A DNA stretch of 64,000 nucleotides from the NCBI GenBank assembly GCA_943787535.1, contig CALSMU010000009.1:124001-188000 (forward strand), in the 5' to 3' direction. Origin of the DNA: an uncultured Flavobacteriales bacterium (GTDB taxonomy: Bacteria > Bacteroidota > Bacteroidia > Flavobacteriales_D > Parvicellaceae). The position numbers were made by a program, and so were the translations under genes. This document shows positions 24,534 to 34,343 of the stretch, piece by piece; the stretch's first letter is position 1, and each line of letters starts with the position of its first letter. The notes beneath the pieces are model-generated. The model ran no database searches. It was not told the origin of the DNA and was given only the letters and a program-made list of their open reading frames with translations.

Positions 24534-26972
24534 ATGAAAATTTCTTTCAACTGGTTAAAAGAATACATTAATACAGATCTAGACGCTAATGCAGTATCGG
24601 AAATACTTACCGACATTGGATTAGAAGTTGAGAAAACAGAAATCATAGAGTCAATACCCGGTGGGTTAAAAGGCTTAAAAATTGGTCACGTTTTAACGAA
24701 AGAAAAACATCCGGATGCAGACCGATTGAACATTACAACGGTTGATGTAGGTGATGAATCTCCACAACAAATTATTTGTGGAGCCCCAAATGTTGCAGTA
24801 GGTCAAAAAGTTGTTGTTGCCTTACCCGGAACGACAATACATCCACTAGAAGGAGATGCTTTTAAAATTAAGAAAGCGAAAATTAGAGGTGTGGAGTCTT
24901 TTGGTATGATCTGCGCGGAAGATGAAATTGGATTAGGAGCAAGCCACGATGGAATCATGGTTTTAAAGGAAGATGCTCCAGTTGGTCTAGACGCAAGTAA
25001 ATTCTTTAAAGTCGAAAATGAAACGATAATTGAAATTGGACTCACCCCTAACCGCGCTGACGCGATGGGGCACATTGGTGTTGCAAGAGATTTGTTGGCC
25101 GCATTAAAATACAAAGGTTTAATTGCTGAAAATGAAGCTTTAAATACTCCTGACACAAGTGCATTTTCCATCCAGTCAAATGATAGTAAAATTAACATCG
25201 CTGTAGAAGATTCAATAGCCTGCCCTCGGTATGCTGGCCTTGTTATTAACGATGTTAAAGTGGCGGAATCTCCGGAATGGCTGCAAACCAAATTGCGTTC
25301 AATTGGTCTTTCTCCAATCAATAATATAGTAGATATTACCAATTTTGTGCTGCACGAATATGGCCAACCTCTTCATGCTTTTGATGCTGACTTTGTCGGA
25401 GATAATATAATTGTGAAAAAACTAAAGGGAGGAACCAAGTTTAGAACTTTGGATGATGTGGAAAGAGAACTGTCTGAAAACGACTTGATGATATGCAACA
25501 AGAATGGAGGCATGTGCATCGCAGGTGTATTCGGAGGAATTGAATCTGGAGTTAAAACAGAAACTACATCCGTGTTTATAGAAAGTGCTTATTTTAATCC
25601 TATTGCTGTTCGAAAAACAGCAAAAAGACACGGGTTTAATACAGATGCATCCTTTCGTTTTGAAAGAGGAATAGATATAAAAACTACTATTCCAGCTCTT
25701 AAAAGAGCGGCGCTATTAATCGAAGAAATTGCAGGCGGAAAAGTTTCATCGGACATTACAGATATTTATCCAACGGCCATTGAGGATTTTGTTTTTCAAG
25801 TTCATTGCGATAAAATTTCAAGTTTGTGCGGGGTTGATTTTGTACAAACTGATATTGAACGAATATTAACATTATTAGATATCGCTATTCTCAACAAAGA
25901 AGGTGCAAAATTAAACATTCAAGTTCCTTCTTATCGAGTAGATGTTTTAAGAGAAGTAGATGTCGCTGAGGAAGTATTACGAATTTATGGTTTCAACAAT
26001 GTTCCTATTCCCGATAAACTGAATAGTTCTATTACTAGTAGACCAAAAGTTGATAAGGAAAAAATGCAGAACATGATTAGCGACATGCTAATTTCGTTTG
26101 GACTAAACGAAGCCATGTCAAATTCATTGACAAAAGAAAGTTACGTTGATTTAGCGAATACCGCAAATATTCAAGCCGAATTCAATGTTGCAATGCTCAA
26201 CCCATTAAGTAGTGATTTAAGTGTATTGCGGCAATCTTTATTATTTAATGGTTTAGAAGCTTTGCGATTGAACCAAAACCATGGAAGTGATTCGGTTAAA
26301 CTATTTGAATTTGGAAAAGTTTATCAAAAATTTCCTTCCGGATTTTCAGAAAGTAGTCAGTTGGCACTCTTTCTAACCGGCAGAAAGACAAAAGAGTTAT
26401 GGAATGGCAGTGCTAATGATGTTTCGTTTTTCACATTAAAGGGAATGGTAGAAACTTTGTTGAATAAGATTGGCGGAGGAAAACATAAGGCTGCGGCAAC
26501 TAAAAACGACTTATTGGAAGATGGCTTATCCTATAAAATAGGGAAAAAGAAGGTGGTTGATTTTGGTTGGATTAGAACTGATCTTAAAAAACATTTCGGA
26601 CTTAACGGAGATGTTTTTTATGCCGAGTTTAATTGGGATACTTTGTTAAATATTGCTGCAAATACGTTTTTGAAATTTAAAGAGTTAGAGAAATTTCCAG
26701 GTGTAAAACGAGACTTGTCTCTGTTGTTAAATGAGAAAATAAAATTTTCTGAAATTGTGTCAATAGCGAAAAGTTGTAATAGTGAATTGCTAAAAGAGAT
26801 TAGCCTTTTTGATGTCTATAAGGGAAAGAATATGGAGAAAGGGAAAAAGTCATATGCGGTTCGCTTTGCTTTACAAGACAAAAATAAAACACTCAAGGAT
26901 AAAGAGATTGACGGTGTAATGAGTAAAATTCAGCTATCTCTAACAGAAAAACTAGAGGCTGAACTCCGATAG
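24534..26972 (+). CDS. pheT: Phenylalanyl-tRNA synthetase beta subunit
   Basis: The 812-residue protein has the complete bacterial PheT order. An N-terminal tRNA-binding (OB) domain carries GHVLTKEKHPDADRLNITTV, followed by B3/B4 with LTPNRADAMGHIGVARDL, the editing region around NNIVDITNFVLHEYGQPLHAFD, B5, the catalytic-like core, and the C-terminal anticodon-binding FDX-ACB domain (EKFPGVKRDLSLLL and SLFDVYKG). It pairs with PheS to charge tRNA-Phe. Unusually, pheS is not adjacent but about 4.6 kb downstream on the other strand, while tRNA-Phe itself lies 1.2 kb upstream. Confidence 0.98.
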   Translation: MKISFNWLKEYINTDLDANAVSEILTDIGLEVEKTEIIESIPGGLKGLKIGHVLTKEKHPDADRLNITTVDVGDESPQQIICGAPNVAVGQKVVVALPGTTIHPLEGDAFKIKKAKIRGVESFGMICAEDEIGLGASHDGIMVLKEDAPVGLDASKFFKVENETIIEIGLTPNRADAMGHIGVARDLLAALKYKGLIAENEALNTPDTSAFSIQSNDSKINIAVEDSIACPRYAGLVINDVKVAESPEWLQTKLRSIGLSPINNIVDITNFVLHEYGQPLHAFDADFVGDNIIVKKLKGGTKFRTLDDVERELSENDLMICNKNGGMCIAGVFGGIESGVKTETTSVFIESAYFNPIAVRKTAKRHGFNTDASFRFERGIDIKTTIPALKRAALLIEEIAGGKVSSDITDIYPTAIEDFVFQVHCDKISSLCGVDFVQTDIERILTLLDIAILNKEGAKLNIQVPSYRVDVLREVDVAEEVLRIYGFNNVPIPDKLNSSITSRPKVDKEKMQNMISDMLISFGLNEAMSNSLTKESYVDLANTANIQAEFNVAMLNPLSSDLSVLRQSLLFNGLEALRLNQNHGSDSVKLFEFGKVYQKFPSGFSESSQLALFLTGRKTKELWNGSANDVSFFTLKGMVETLLNKIGGGKHKAAATKNDLLEDGLSYKIGKKKVVDFGWIRTDLKKHFGLNGDVFYAEFNWDTLLNIAANTFLKFKELEKFPGVKRDLSLLLNEKIKFSEIVSIAKSCNSELLKEISLFDVYKGKNMEKGKKSYAVRFALQDKNKTLKDKEIDGVMSKIQLSLTEKLEAELR

Positions 26973-26974
26973 GT

Positions 26975-28306
26975 ATGAGAATTAAAGATTGGACCCCTCT
27001 GTATCTTTTTGGATATACTTTAGTATCGCTAGGAGCGAGAACATTTTACAAAAAACATCAAGTTGTTGGATTAGAAAATATTCCAAAAAACAAGCCTATT
27101 CTTTTTGTAGCTAATCACCAAAATGCTTTTTTGGACCCTACCCTAATTGGAATCCAATTAAACAAACCATTATACTATATGGTTCGTGCAGATATTTTCA
27201 AAAAGAAATCTGTAGCAAAATTATTATGGTCCATAAACATGATGCCCATATACAGGCAAAGAGATGGTGGTAATACCGTTCAAAAAAATGAGGCTGTTTT
27301 TGACAAGTGTTTTGATCTACTAAATGAGAAAAAACCAATATTAATTTTTGCAGAAGGAAATCAAGGGAAGCAAAAAAAGTTAAGACCGCTACAAAAAGGA
27401 GTTTTCAGAATGGGCTTGGGTGCAGAAAATAAACACAACGGAATAGACGTTCATATTGTTCCTGTAGGACTATATTATAGTGACACCGTGAATATGGGCG
27501 CTAAAATGTTGGTCAACTTTGGTAAGCCTGTAAAAATTCAAGAATACACAGAAGCTTTTAAAGCTGAAGACGGAACAACATTAAACCAAATGAAAAATGA
27601 GTTAAGTCATCGTATGAGCGACTTAATGATTGATATTCAAAACACCGAATATTACGATACGATTCATGAAATAATGTTTGATTACAGTGAAGAAATTAAC
27701 CATCATGAAAACCGGACAGGAAGTGAAATAATAGATGAATTTAATTGTCAAAAAGGGTATATCTCTAAGATAGAAAGCTGGATAAAAAACAACCCCGAAG
27801 AAGCGCAATTACTAAAACAAAATAGAGAAAGCTTTGCGCTTGGAGTTCAAAAACTAAACTTGAAAGCTTGGTTATTTAGAAAGGAAAAACAAAGCATTTT
27901 TCTCCCTATTTTGTTTTTATTCTTTGGAGCACCGTTACATATTTACGGCATGATTAATAATTACTTACCTTATCGATTGCCTGCATTTTTTGTTGAAAAA
28001 AAAGTTAAGGATGTGCATTTTCACAGTTCAATTAAAATGGCCTTGGGAGTTTTGCTATTTTGGCTGTTTTGGGGAATTCAAGTTGGATTAGTAGCAATTT
28101 TCACTAGCCATTATATATGGTCATACTACTTTGGATCATTAATGATTTCTGCATTATTTAGTTATCACTACTGGATTACTCTTCTTAAAACAAAAGGGAA
28201 AATAAGGTATAATAAGCTCTCGAAAAATAGTAATGAAACGTTTTTAACTCTCAAAAAGATACATTCTGAAATAAAAAATGTTTTAGATAAATTATATAAA
28301 ATCTAG
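26975..28306 (+). CDS. 1-acylglycerol-3-phosphate acyltransferase-like membrane enzyme
   Basis: The 443-residue protein starts 3 bp after pheT. The N-terminal half is a PlsC-type acyltransferase: VANHQNAFLDPTLIG carries the catalytic H-x4-D, followed by IYRQRDGG and FAEGNQGKQKKLRP. The latter replaces the usual EGTR block with EGNQ. The C-terminal half holds about four membrane segments (905-1290 nt into the gene). This resembles the larger Bacteroidota members that act on phospholipids or other lipids. The precise acyl acceptor is uncertain. Confidence 0.87.
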   Translation: MRIKDWTPLYLFGYTLVSLGARTFYKKHQVVGLENIPKNKPILFVANHQNAFLDPTLIGIQLNKPLYYMVRADIFKKKSVAKLLWSINMMPIYRQRDGGNTVQKNEAVFDKCFDLLNEKKPILIFAEGNQGKQKKLRPLQKGVFRMGLGAENKHNGIDVHIVPVGLYYSDTVNMGAKMLVNFGKPVKIQEYTEAFKAEDGTTLNQMKNELSHRMSDLMIDIQNTEYYDTIHEIMFDYSEEINHHENRTGSEIIDEFNCQKGYISKIESWIKNNPEEAQLLKQNRESFALGVQKLNLKAWLFRKEKQSIFLPILFLFFGAPLHIYGMINNYLPYRLPAFFVEKKVKDVHFHSSIKMALGVLLFWLFWGIQVGLVAIFTSHYIWSYYFGSLMISALFSYHYWITLLKTKGKIRYNKLSKNSNETFLTLKKIHSEIKNVLDKLYKI

Positions 28307-28307
28307 A

Positions 28308-28958
28308 TTACCCTCCAAAAAGCTGTGTAGCAAGTACCGTTGGCAAATCATCGGTCGCGTATGGGTTTTTCTTTATTGCCACTCCAACGCCTAAATGCGT
28401 GTACTCTTTATTCAAAATATTTGCTTTGTGCCCTGGAGATTTCATCCAAGAATCAACCATCTTAACTGCAATTTCTTTGTACGTTAGCTCCCTTACTATT
28501 TCGCCATTATTGTGATGATAAAAAACATAACGCCCATTTTCTAGTTCCGAATCATACACGCTATTATCTTTATAATCAAGCGCAATTTCTTCCAGGATAT
28601 TTTCTCCTACTATTAAATACTTGGCATTAAATTTTTCAGCTCTGTGAAAAGGTGTTTTATACTTTTTATTTTTTCTGTTTATGTGACTAAAAAAGCCTTT
28701 TGTTTCCATTTCTGTCGAATGAAAAGAAGCTCCTTTCTCAAGGTTTTTGCCATATTTAAACTGTCTTTTTTTTGGTCGTTCCAAATTCGTTGCATGGAAT
28801 ATTGCAGCCTGAAGCAATTCCATATTTAAGGATTCTAATTTAGCTGTGTCGTTTGCCAAACCTATTTCGAAAAATTTCATTGAACTTGTTGAATAATAAT
28901 TCTGCGCTGGACTGCTAAATGCTGCTAAAAATATAAAAACATGGACGCTGTATTTCAT
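28308..28958 (-). CDS. Secreted CAP-domain (SCP/PR-1-like) protein
   Basis: A signal peptide (YSVHVFIFLAAFSSPAQN) is followed by a CAP domain. It has HATNLERPKKRQFKY, SFHSTEMETKGFFSH (His of the first motif), FNAKYLIVGENIL, VDSWMKSPGHKANILN (the GHKANI motif) and THLGVGVAIKK. The length, 216 residues, is usual for bacterial CAP proteins. It converges on the acyltransferase gene with one base between stops. CAP proteins bind lipids or act at the envelope; the specific role is unknown. A second CAP gene lies at 48.2 kb. Confidence 0.9.
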   Translation of the reverse strand: MKYSVHVFIFLAAFSSPAQNYYSTSSMKFFEIGLANDTAKLESLNMELLQAAIFHATNLERPKKRQFKYGKNLEKGASFHSTEMETKGFFSHINRKNKKYKTPFHRAEKFNAKYLIVGENILEEIALDYKDNSVYDSELENGRYVFYHHNNGEIVRELTYKEIAVKMVDSWMKSPGHKANILNKEYTHLGVGVAIKKNPYATDDLPTVLATQLFGG

Positions 28959-29015
28959 GCGCTATTCTACTCAAATCTCAAAAATTTGTTTCACATAGGT
29001 TTTTTGACAAGAAAT

Positions 29016-29023
29016 TAACTTTG
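29016..29023 (+). promoter_or_regulatory. Candidate flavobacterial -7 element (TAACTTTG)
   Basis: TAACTTTG matches the TAnnTTTG consensus of Bacteroidota primary sigma promoters and lies 47 bp before the start of the surface protein gene at 29071. A -33 TTG at the right distance is not convincing. Confidence 0.35.
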
Positions 29024-29070
29024 TTTTTATTTGCGTTTATTATATATTTCGAGCCGCTAAACACTTTGTT

Positions 29071-31395
29071 ATGAAAACTTTATCTACTTTATTTATCTGT
29101 TTTGTTGTTGTATCTCAAATGAATGCCCAGACTTTAACAGCCCCTGTTGCACAAGCGGTTTTTGGAGGTACAGTTGGCGATATAGAAACTTGGTCATTTG
29201 ATACAGACTCAGTTTATGTGGTCGTAAGTACCGAAAGTCCTAATTCCATTTTCTTCTCTAAAGCTTACAGAGGAGGGGGGACAGGTAGTTTGACAAATTT
29301 AGACTGGACACCTTTGCCAAGTGCAGATGCTGACAATGGCTATGGCGATGGTATTGGAAATATTGAAATTCATGAAACAAGTAATTCTATCTTTTTTTTA
29401 CACCAAAGCTATGTTTATCAAACAGATTTTACGGCATCATCTGCAGCAGTAGTAGACAGCATGGTTAAGGAGTTTTTGATTGTAGGGGATACAATGTTTT
29501 TGTTAAAAAATAGCCCTTTACCGAGTGGTTTTGACACACTTGAATTTGGCGCTGTTAGTTCAGTTGGCAATTATGTGTCAACCAACGGATTGTCTATGCT
29601 GAAGACATACTTTGATCCTCCGCAAATGATTGTTAACCCTTTTAATAATGTATTATGCCTTTTTGAAAGAGGTGCTAGTCCACACATGTTATCATTTGAT
29701 GATCCTATACACCTTATGACTAATTCTACTCCAGTAATGTCTTTTTTAAACCCAGCTCCGACTGTAACTAACATAGAATGGCAAACATATGGCTTTGCAG
29801 ATAATGGTACTTGGTATGTAGCAGGGCAGCCGCCACTTGGTAACCCCACTTCGGCAAATAGACACATTGCCTGGAGTAATTCCAACGGCGCATCTTGGAC
29901 TGATGCACCTATTAACACTCCTGGACTCGTTGGAGGAGTAATTGGTAGCAACCTAATTATTGACGACCTTGCCGCTGAAAGAAATCTTTTTCTTGGCAAT
30001 GCTGTTCTAAAAGACACCAGTTTTATGAGTAATTGGGTTAATCCAGGAAGCCAATATATAGGCGACTATAACCGAGCCAATGATGGTGTTACAAAAGCTG
30101 ACCACATAATCAATGATTTGAAATATCATTCTACCAATGTTGGCATGGGTTATTCTACTTTCCAATCGGATTCAATTTTTGGATGGAATACAGGTTTAGA
30201 GGCAGTTCAAGTAAACGATATTGACATGAATTCTGGATTTACAAAAGGTTGGGTTGCTTCGAAATCTGGAATCAGAAGTGTAATGGACTATAATACACCT
30301 TCCGAGACATGGAGCTCGACTATTTTTCCAACCGGTGATGGTGCGCCTTACGAGGCTATTGGTATGGACCCAAATAATGATAATGTAATTTATGCAGGTA
30401 ATCAAAGAATTTATCAAACATCTAATTCTGGAGCAATTTGGAATCAAGTGTTTTCTCCGGAAAATGCTCCTTATAATTTTAATCCAATAAACTCTCATTG
30501 CACCTCCATTGAAGTTTCTCCAGATAACTCTTCTGTTGTAGTTGCGGGATTTACCGGTAAATACGGAGATAAAGGTGGTTGTTTTTATAGTTTAGATGCT
30601 GGTGTAACTTGGGATCAATTACTTTTAATTTCAAGTATGAATGGTCAGGACGTTAATGTTCTTGATATTGAATTTACATTGGAAAGCGGGAATGTTGTGG
30701 CATACATAGGTCTAGAATCAGACCCTATTACTTCAGGGGCCTATGGTTTGTTCAGGGCTGAGCTAATTTCAGGCACTTGGTCTCTTGCAAGAGATGGTTC
30801 TTATGGAGCAACGGATGGCATAGTAGATATTCAAGTTAACAACACGCGAGATACACTTGTTTTTTTAAACACAGATCCTGGTTTACTGCCTGTTAATAAT
30901 GTTCAGATTAAAGAATTAGCAGGAGGTGCATGGAGTTCCTATTTCGGTCCTTGGGCAGGTGGTTATGGAAGTGCAATCACACTTGGTGAGGGGTATATCT
31001 TTATGGCAATAAATGAAGAAATACATACTATCCCTTTAGACTTTTCCAACCCATGGAATGTAGCCTATAATTATCCTGTCGGAACAAACATTAATGTTCT
31101 TTTTTATGATGACCTATTGGTTGGAACGGGTACTGGCTTATATGCGCACAGTTTAGATTTATCAACAATCAACATCGTTGAATCAAATTATCAAAAGCTA
31201 AGCATTTACCCCAATCCTGTGGCCGACGTTTTGTATTTGTCAAATGCTGCTATGTTTAAGGTGTACAATCTTCTCGGAGAAATAGTTTATGAAACGGAAA
31301 AACCAGAAGCGCGTTTTTTAACTAAGCAAATAAGTCCGGGGACATATATTATTGCGGACTCTAAGGGAAATTGGAATAAGTTTATTGTTCAATAA
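29071..31395 (+). CDS. Exported Asp-box/BNR-type beta-propeller protein with T9SS type A sorting domain
   Basis: The signal peptide MKTLSTLFICFVVVSQMNAQ is followed by about 650 residues with recurring Asp-box-like repeats (WSNSNGASWTDA, TSNSGAIWNQV, SLDAGVTWDQL), as in sialidase/Vps10-like propellers. The C-terminal 75 residues are a type A sorting domain: LSIYPNPVADVLYL, VYNLLGEIVYET, ISPGTYIIADSKGNWNKFIVQ. It is therefore a T9SS cargo. No catalytic residues of a sialidase can be assigned, so a binding or structural role is as likely as an enzymatic one. Confidence 0.88.
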   Translation: MKTLSTLFICFVVVSQMNAQTLTAPVAQAVFGGTVGDIETWSFDTDSVYVVVSTESPNSIFFSKAYRGGGTGSLTNLDWTPLPSADADNGYGDGIGNIEIHETSNSIFFLHQSYVYQTDFTASSAAVVDSMVKEFLIVGDTMFLLKNSPLPSGFDTLEFGAVSSVGNYVSTNGLSMLKTYFDPPQMIVNPFNNVLCLFERGASPHMLSFDDPIHLMTNSTPVMSFLNPAPTVTNIEWQTYGFADNGTWYVAGQPPLGNPTSANRHIAWSNSNGASWTDAPINTPGLVGGVIGSNLIIDDLAAERNLFLGNAVLKDTSFMSNWVNPGSQYIGDYNRANDGVTKADHIINDLKYHSTNVGMGYSTFQSDSIFGWNTGLEAVQVNDIDMNSGFTKGWVASKSGIRSVMDYNTPSETWSSTIFPTGDGAPYEAIGMDPNNDNVIYAGNQRIYQTSNSGAIWNQVFSPENAPYNFNPINSHCTSIEVSPDNSSVVVAGFTGKYGDKGGCFYSLDAGVTWDQLLLISSMNGQDVNVLDIEFTLESGNVVAYIGLESDPITSGAYGLFRAELISGTWSLARDGSYGATDGIVDIQVNNTRDTLVFLNTDPGLLPVNNVQIKELAGGAWSSYFGPWAGGYGSAITLGEGYIFMAINEEIHTIPLDFSNPWNVAYNYPVGTNINVLFYDDLLVGTGTGLYAHSLDLSTINIVESNYQKLSIYPNPVADVLYLSNAAMFKVYNLLGEIVYETEKPEARFLTKQISPGTYIIADSKGNWNKFIVQ

Positions 31396-31550
31396 TATTG
31401 ATAATCTTGCAAGTATAGTAAAGTTACTTTATAGAACTGTCAACAATAAATATATAAAGGACAGCCAGATCATCTGTTGTTATGTGTTCTGATGGCGCCA
31501 AGTCCTTTCCAGAATTTACTAATGTCCGTGAATACATTAAACAAAAGAGC

Positions 31551-32564
31551 TTAAAGAGCTGATTTAAATTGCTTTAAGAACCGCAAATCATTTTCGAAGA
31601 AATGGCGTAAATCATTTACTTGATATTTAAGCATAGCTATTCTTTCGATCCCCATTCCAAAAGCAAATCCTGAATAAACGGAACTATCAATACCGCAGTT
31701 TTCAAGAACATTTGGATCAACCATTCCGCAGCCCATAATCTCTAGATACCCTGAATTTTTGCAAACATTACATCCCTTTCCTGAACATATTTGACAAGAC
31801 ACGTCTACCTCAGCGCTGGGTTCGGTAAAAGGGAAATAAGAAGGGCGCAATCTAATTTCTGTTTCGTCTCCAAACATTTCTTTTGCAAAATAAAGTAGTG
31901 TTTGTTTTAAGTCCGCAAAGGAAACATCTTTCTCTATATACAATCCTTCTACTTGATGAAAAATACAGTGTGCCCTAGCTGAAATAGCTTCATTTCTAAA
32001 AACTCTGCCCGGGGAAATAGTTCGAATTGGAGGCTTTGACTCCTCCATTACTCTTACTTGAACAGAAGAAGTGTGGGTTCGAAGAGCAATATCCTTATCA
32101 ATAAAAAAAGTATCTTGCATGTCTCTTGCGGGATGTTCTTCTGGGAAATTTAAAGCCGTAAAATTATGAAAGTCATCCTCTATTTCAGGGCCTTCAGATA
32201 TTGAAAAGCCAATTCTAGTAAAAACGTCTAGTATGTCTTTACGAACAACAGACAATGGGTGCCTTGCACCTAGTTCAAAAGGCTCTCCAGACATGCTTAA
32301 ATCAAGATCCCCTTTGGTAGATTTAGAATCTCCAGCGCTTGCTTTTAAGGTAATAACCTTTTCTTGTGTGGTTTTCTTTAGTATGTTAATTTTTTGGCCA
32401 AATTCCTTTTTCTGTTCGACAGGAACATTGCGAAATTCCGATAACAACTCCGTTATTAATCCTTTTTTTCCAAGCATTTTGATTCGAAATGCTTCAATTT
32501 CATTTGGGTCGGAAGAGTTAAATGAATTAACCTCATCCATTATTGGATCGACCTTGCTCAACAT
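31551..32564 (-). CDS. pheS: Phenylalanyl-tRNA synthetase alpha subunit
   Basis: The 337-residue catalytic subunit has the N-terminal coiled coil, then class II motif 2 (RTHTSSVQVRVME, then RNEAISARAHCIFHQVEGLY), a zinc-like cysteine block (CQICSGKGCNVCKNSGY) and motif 3 (GFAFGMGIERIAMLKY). The cysteine block is a variant insertion seen in some PheS proteins. It is downstream of the cyclophilin lipoprotein gene (12 bp gap) and on the opposite strand from pheT. Confidence 0.97.
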   Translation of the reverse strand: MLSKVDPIMDEVNSFNSSDPNEIEAFRIKMLGKKGLITELLSEFRNVPVEQKKEFGQKINILKKTTQEKVITLKASAGDSKSTKGDLDLSMSGEPFELGARHPLSVVRKDILDVFTRIGFSISEGPEIEDDFHNFTALNFPEEHPARDMQDTFFIDKDIALRTHTSSVQVRVMEESKPPIRTISPGRVFRNEAISARAHCIFHQVEGLYIEKDVSFADLKQTLLYFAKEMFGDETEIRLRPSYFPFTEPSAEVDVSCQICSGKGCNVCKNSGYLEIMGCGMVDPNVLENCGIDSSVYSGFAFGMGIERIAMLKYQVNDLRHFFENDLRFLKQFKSAL

Positions 32565-32576
32565 GCTTTTATTCTT

Positions 32577-33503
32577 TTATTTAATTATTTCCATGGATAG
32601 AACAACCACATCTTCCAGAGGTCTGTCTCCGGGCGCAGTAGCTGTTTTTCCAATCTTATTTATTATCTCCATCCCGCTCATTACTTCTCCAAAAACAGTA
32701 TATGCATTATCTAAAAATGGAGTACCCCCAATTGTGGAGTAATCTTTTAACTGTTCTTCTGTAAATTTAAAAGGAACAAAACCCGCTAAAGCCAGAGGCT
32801 TTATTTCCTCAGCCAAAATATTGATTGCAGCTTCCGCTTCTGCTCTTTTAGCAGCTTCTTTACCCATCGCTTGAGCTTCTTGAAGTCGAGCCATATAAGC
32901 TGCGTTTTCTGGAGCTTGTATAAACGCCTGCATCAATCCATTTTCTTTTTGTCTATTTTGCTGAATTTCCATTTGTTCCAATTCTTCTTTTTGATAGGTC
33001 TTCCCTGTTACAACATAAAACTGCGAACCACTTGACCTTTTTTCGGGATTAACATTGTCTCCTTGTCTTGCAGCACATAACGCACCTTTTTTATGATAAA
33101 GGTTAGGCTTAATTTCGGCATCTATTGTATATCCCGGGCCTCCTTCTCCCAAAGCAACTCCTGCGGCAGCTCCTCTAGAATTAGGGTCCCCTCCTTGGAT
33201 CATAAAATCTTTAATAACCCTATGAAATAGGGTGCTGTCATAAAAGTTTTCGTTCACTAATTTGATAAAGTTTTCTTTATGTTTTGGCGTTTCGTTATAC
33301 AATGCGATTACCACATCGCCATGCGATGTCTTTACACTTATCTTAATTGACTTTTTCTGGGGGGTTTCTATTTCCTCAACCTTTTGTGAACCTTTTTGCA
33401 AATTCTCCGTAAACTTTTCTGTCTCTGCAGATACTCCACAAGCTACTAACAATAAAACTATTAGTGTGCAGATTACCATGTTTAACTTTTTAACTTGACT
33501 CAT
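32577..33503 (-). CDS. Cyclophilin-type peptidyl-prolyl isomerase lipoprotein
   Basis: A lipoprotein signal (MVICTLIVLLLVAC) is followed by a cyclophilin domain: TSHGDVVIALYNETPKHKENF, YDSTLFHRVIKDFMIQGGDP and the C-terminal FGEVMSGMEIINKI. The domain is split by a helical insertion of about 60-70 residues (from about YQKEELEQMEIQQNRQK to INILAEEIKP) between the strands. This layout is known for large periplasmic Bacteroidota cyclophilins. It would assist folding of proteins in the periplasm or at the inner leaflet of the outer membrane. It is the upstream partner of pheS in the same transcript. Confidence 0.92.
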   Translation of the reverse strand: MSQVKKLNMVICTLIVLLLVACGVSAETEKFTENLQKGSQKVEEIETPQKKSIKISVKTSHGDVVIALYNETPKHKENFIKLVNENFYDSTLFHRVIKDFMIQGGDPNSRGAAAGVALGEGGPGYTIDAEIKPNLYHKKGALCAARQGDNVNPEKRSSGSQFYVVTGKTYQKEELEQMEIQQNRQKENGLMQAFIQAPENAAYMARLQEAQAMGKEAAKRAEAEAAINILAEEIKPLALAGFVPFKFTEEQLKDYSTIGGTPFLDNAYTVFGEVMSGMEIINKIGKTATAPGDRPLEDVVVLSMEIIK

Positions 33504-33582
33504 ATATTATAATTTAATAGATTTGTTACTTTGCAAAGTAAATGATTTTGTAGAAATATTTGAGATAAAAGCGCATTATACT

Positions 33583-33939
33583 ATGAAAACTACTCTTAAA
33601 AATATTTTTTTATTTACAACATTGCTCATTTTGGTTTCTTCCATTAGTAGCTGTTATAAGAAAAAAGACACGATAGCTAATATAACAGTTCTAAATGTTA
33701 ATAACGAACCTATGAGTAATTTAGAAGTTCGCCTTTTTTATGGCACAAATGCAGACTCAGCTAGAATTGATAAAACAGCAACTACTGGTGGTGGTGGTAC
33801 AGCAATTTTTAATTTTAATGAGTTATATAAGTCGGGGCAAGCAGGTTTTGCTGTATTAGATATATATGTACAAGGCTCTCTTGTTGGAATTATTAAAATT
33901 GAAGAAGAAATGACTTCAGATGAGACTGTTGTTATCTAA
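33583..33939 (+). CDS. Small lipoprotein with Ig-like/carboxypeptidase-regulatory-like fold
   Basis: ATG 33583 (118 residues) gives a lipoprotein signal (NIFLFTTLLILVSSISSC). It is preferred over the upstream in-frame start, which would place a cytosolic stretch ahead of the signal. The mature part (ITVLNVNNEPMSNLEVRLFY, later VLDIYVQGSLVGIIKIEE) looks like a small beta-sandwich. It ends converging on the gene at 33936 with a 4-bp overlap. Function unknown. Confidence 0.75.
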   Translation: MKTTLKNIFLFTTLLILVSSISSCYKKKDTIANITVLNVNNEPMSNLEVRLFYGTNADSARIDKTATTGGGGTAIFNFNELYKSGQAGFAVLDIYVQGSLVGIIKIEEEMTSDETVVI

Positions 33940-34271
33940 GAGTTTTGTTGAAAATATTCGATGATAGCTTCTTTCATCATAGAATCTTGCTCCTTATCAT
34001 TAAGATTCGGAAGCTTCTTTATATTTTCATAATGTGGCCAGCCATCTTCATCTCTTCCCAAAAACTCATAATAACCAGCAGGCTCTAAAACCGAACAAAC
34101 GGCAATATGCATCACGTCTACTTTTTTATCTTTCGATAGCTTTTGAAAACCTTTATTTAATTCTTGAACACCTATCATGAATAATATGGACTGCATATCC
34201 AAACTCTCGCCAAAATGTTCCGAAACTTTTTCAACTGTTTCTCGCCAATTTTTTTCCAACTCAAAATTCAT
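33936..34271 (-). CDS. Conserved hypothetical protein (111 residues)
   Basis: Start 34271 (MNFELEKNWRETVEKVSEHF) leaves a 72-bp gap to the divergent enoyl-CoA hydratase gene; a longer frame would run into that gene. The acidic, soluble protein (VQELNKGFQKLSKDKKVDVMH, YYEFLGRDEDGWPHYENI) has no motif I recognise. It reads like a widespread small Bacteroidota cytosolic protein. Convergent with the lipoprotein gene at 33583. Confidence 0.78.
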   Translation of the reverse strand: MNFELEKNWRETVEKVSEHFGESLDMQSILFMIGVQELNKGFQKLSKDKKVDVMHIAVCSVLEPAGYYEFLGRDEDGWPHYENIKKLPNLNDKEQDSMMKEAIIEYFQQNS

Positions 34272-34343
34272 GAGGCAAAAGTAGCGATAATTCATCCATA
34301 GCGGAAAAATTAAATTTATATTGCGCCTTAAAAACACAAAAAC

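Noticed and set aside
26975-28306. Acyltransferase EGNQ in place of EGTR as proof of a non-functional enzyme
   Set aside because: The catalytic H-x4-D is intact, and this second block varies among acyltransferases, so loss of function cannot be concluded.
31396-31550. Short open frames on the plus strand between the propeller protein and pheS
   Set aside because: They are under 40 codons, have no start with context, and show no family resemblance.
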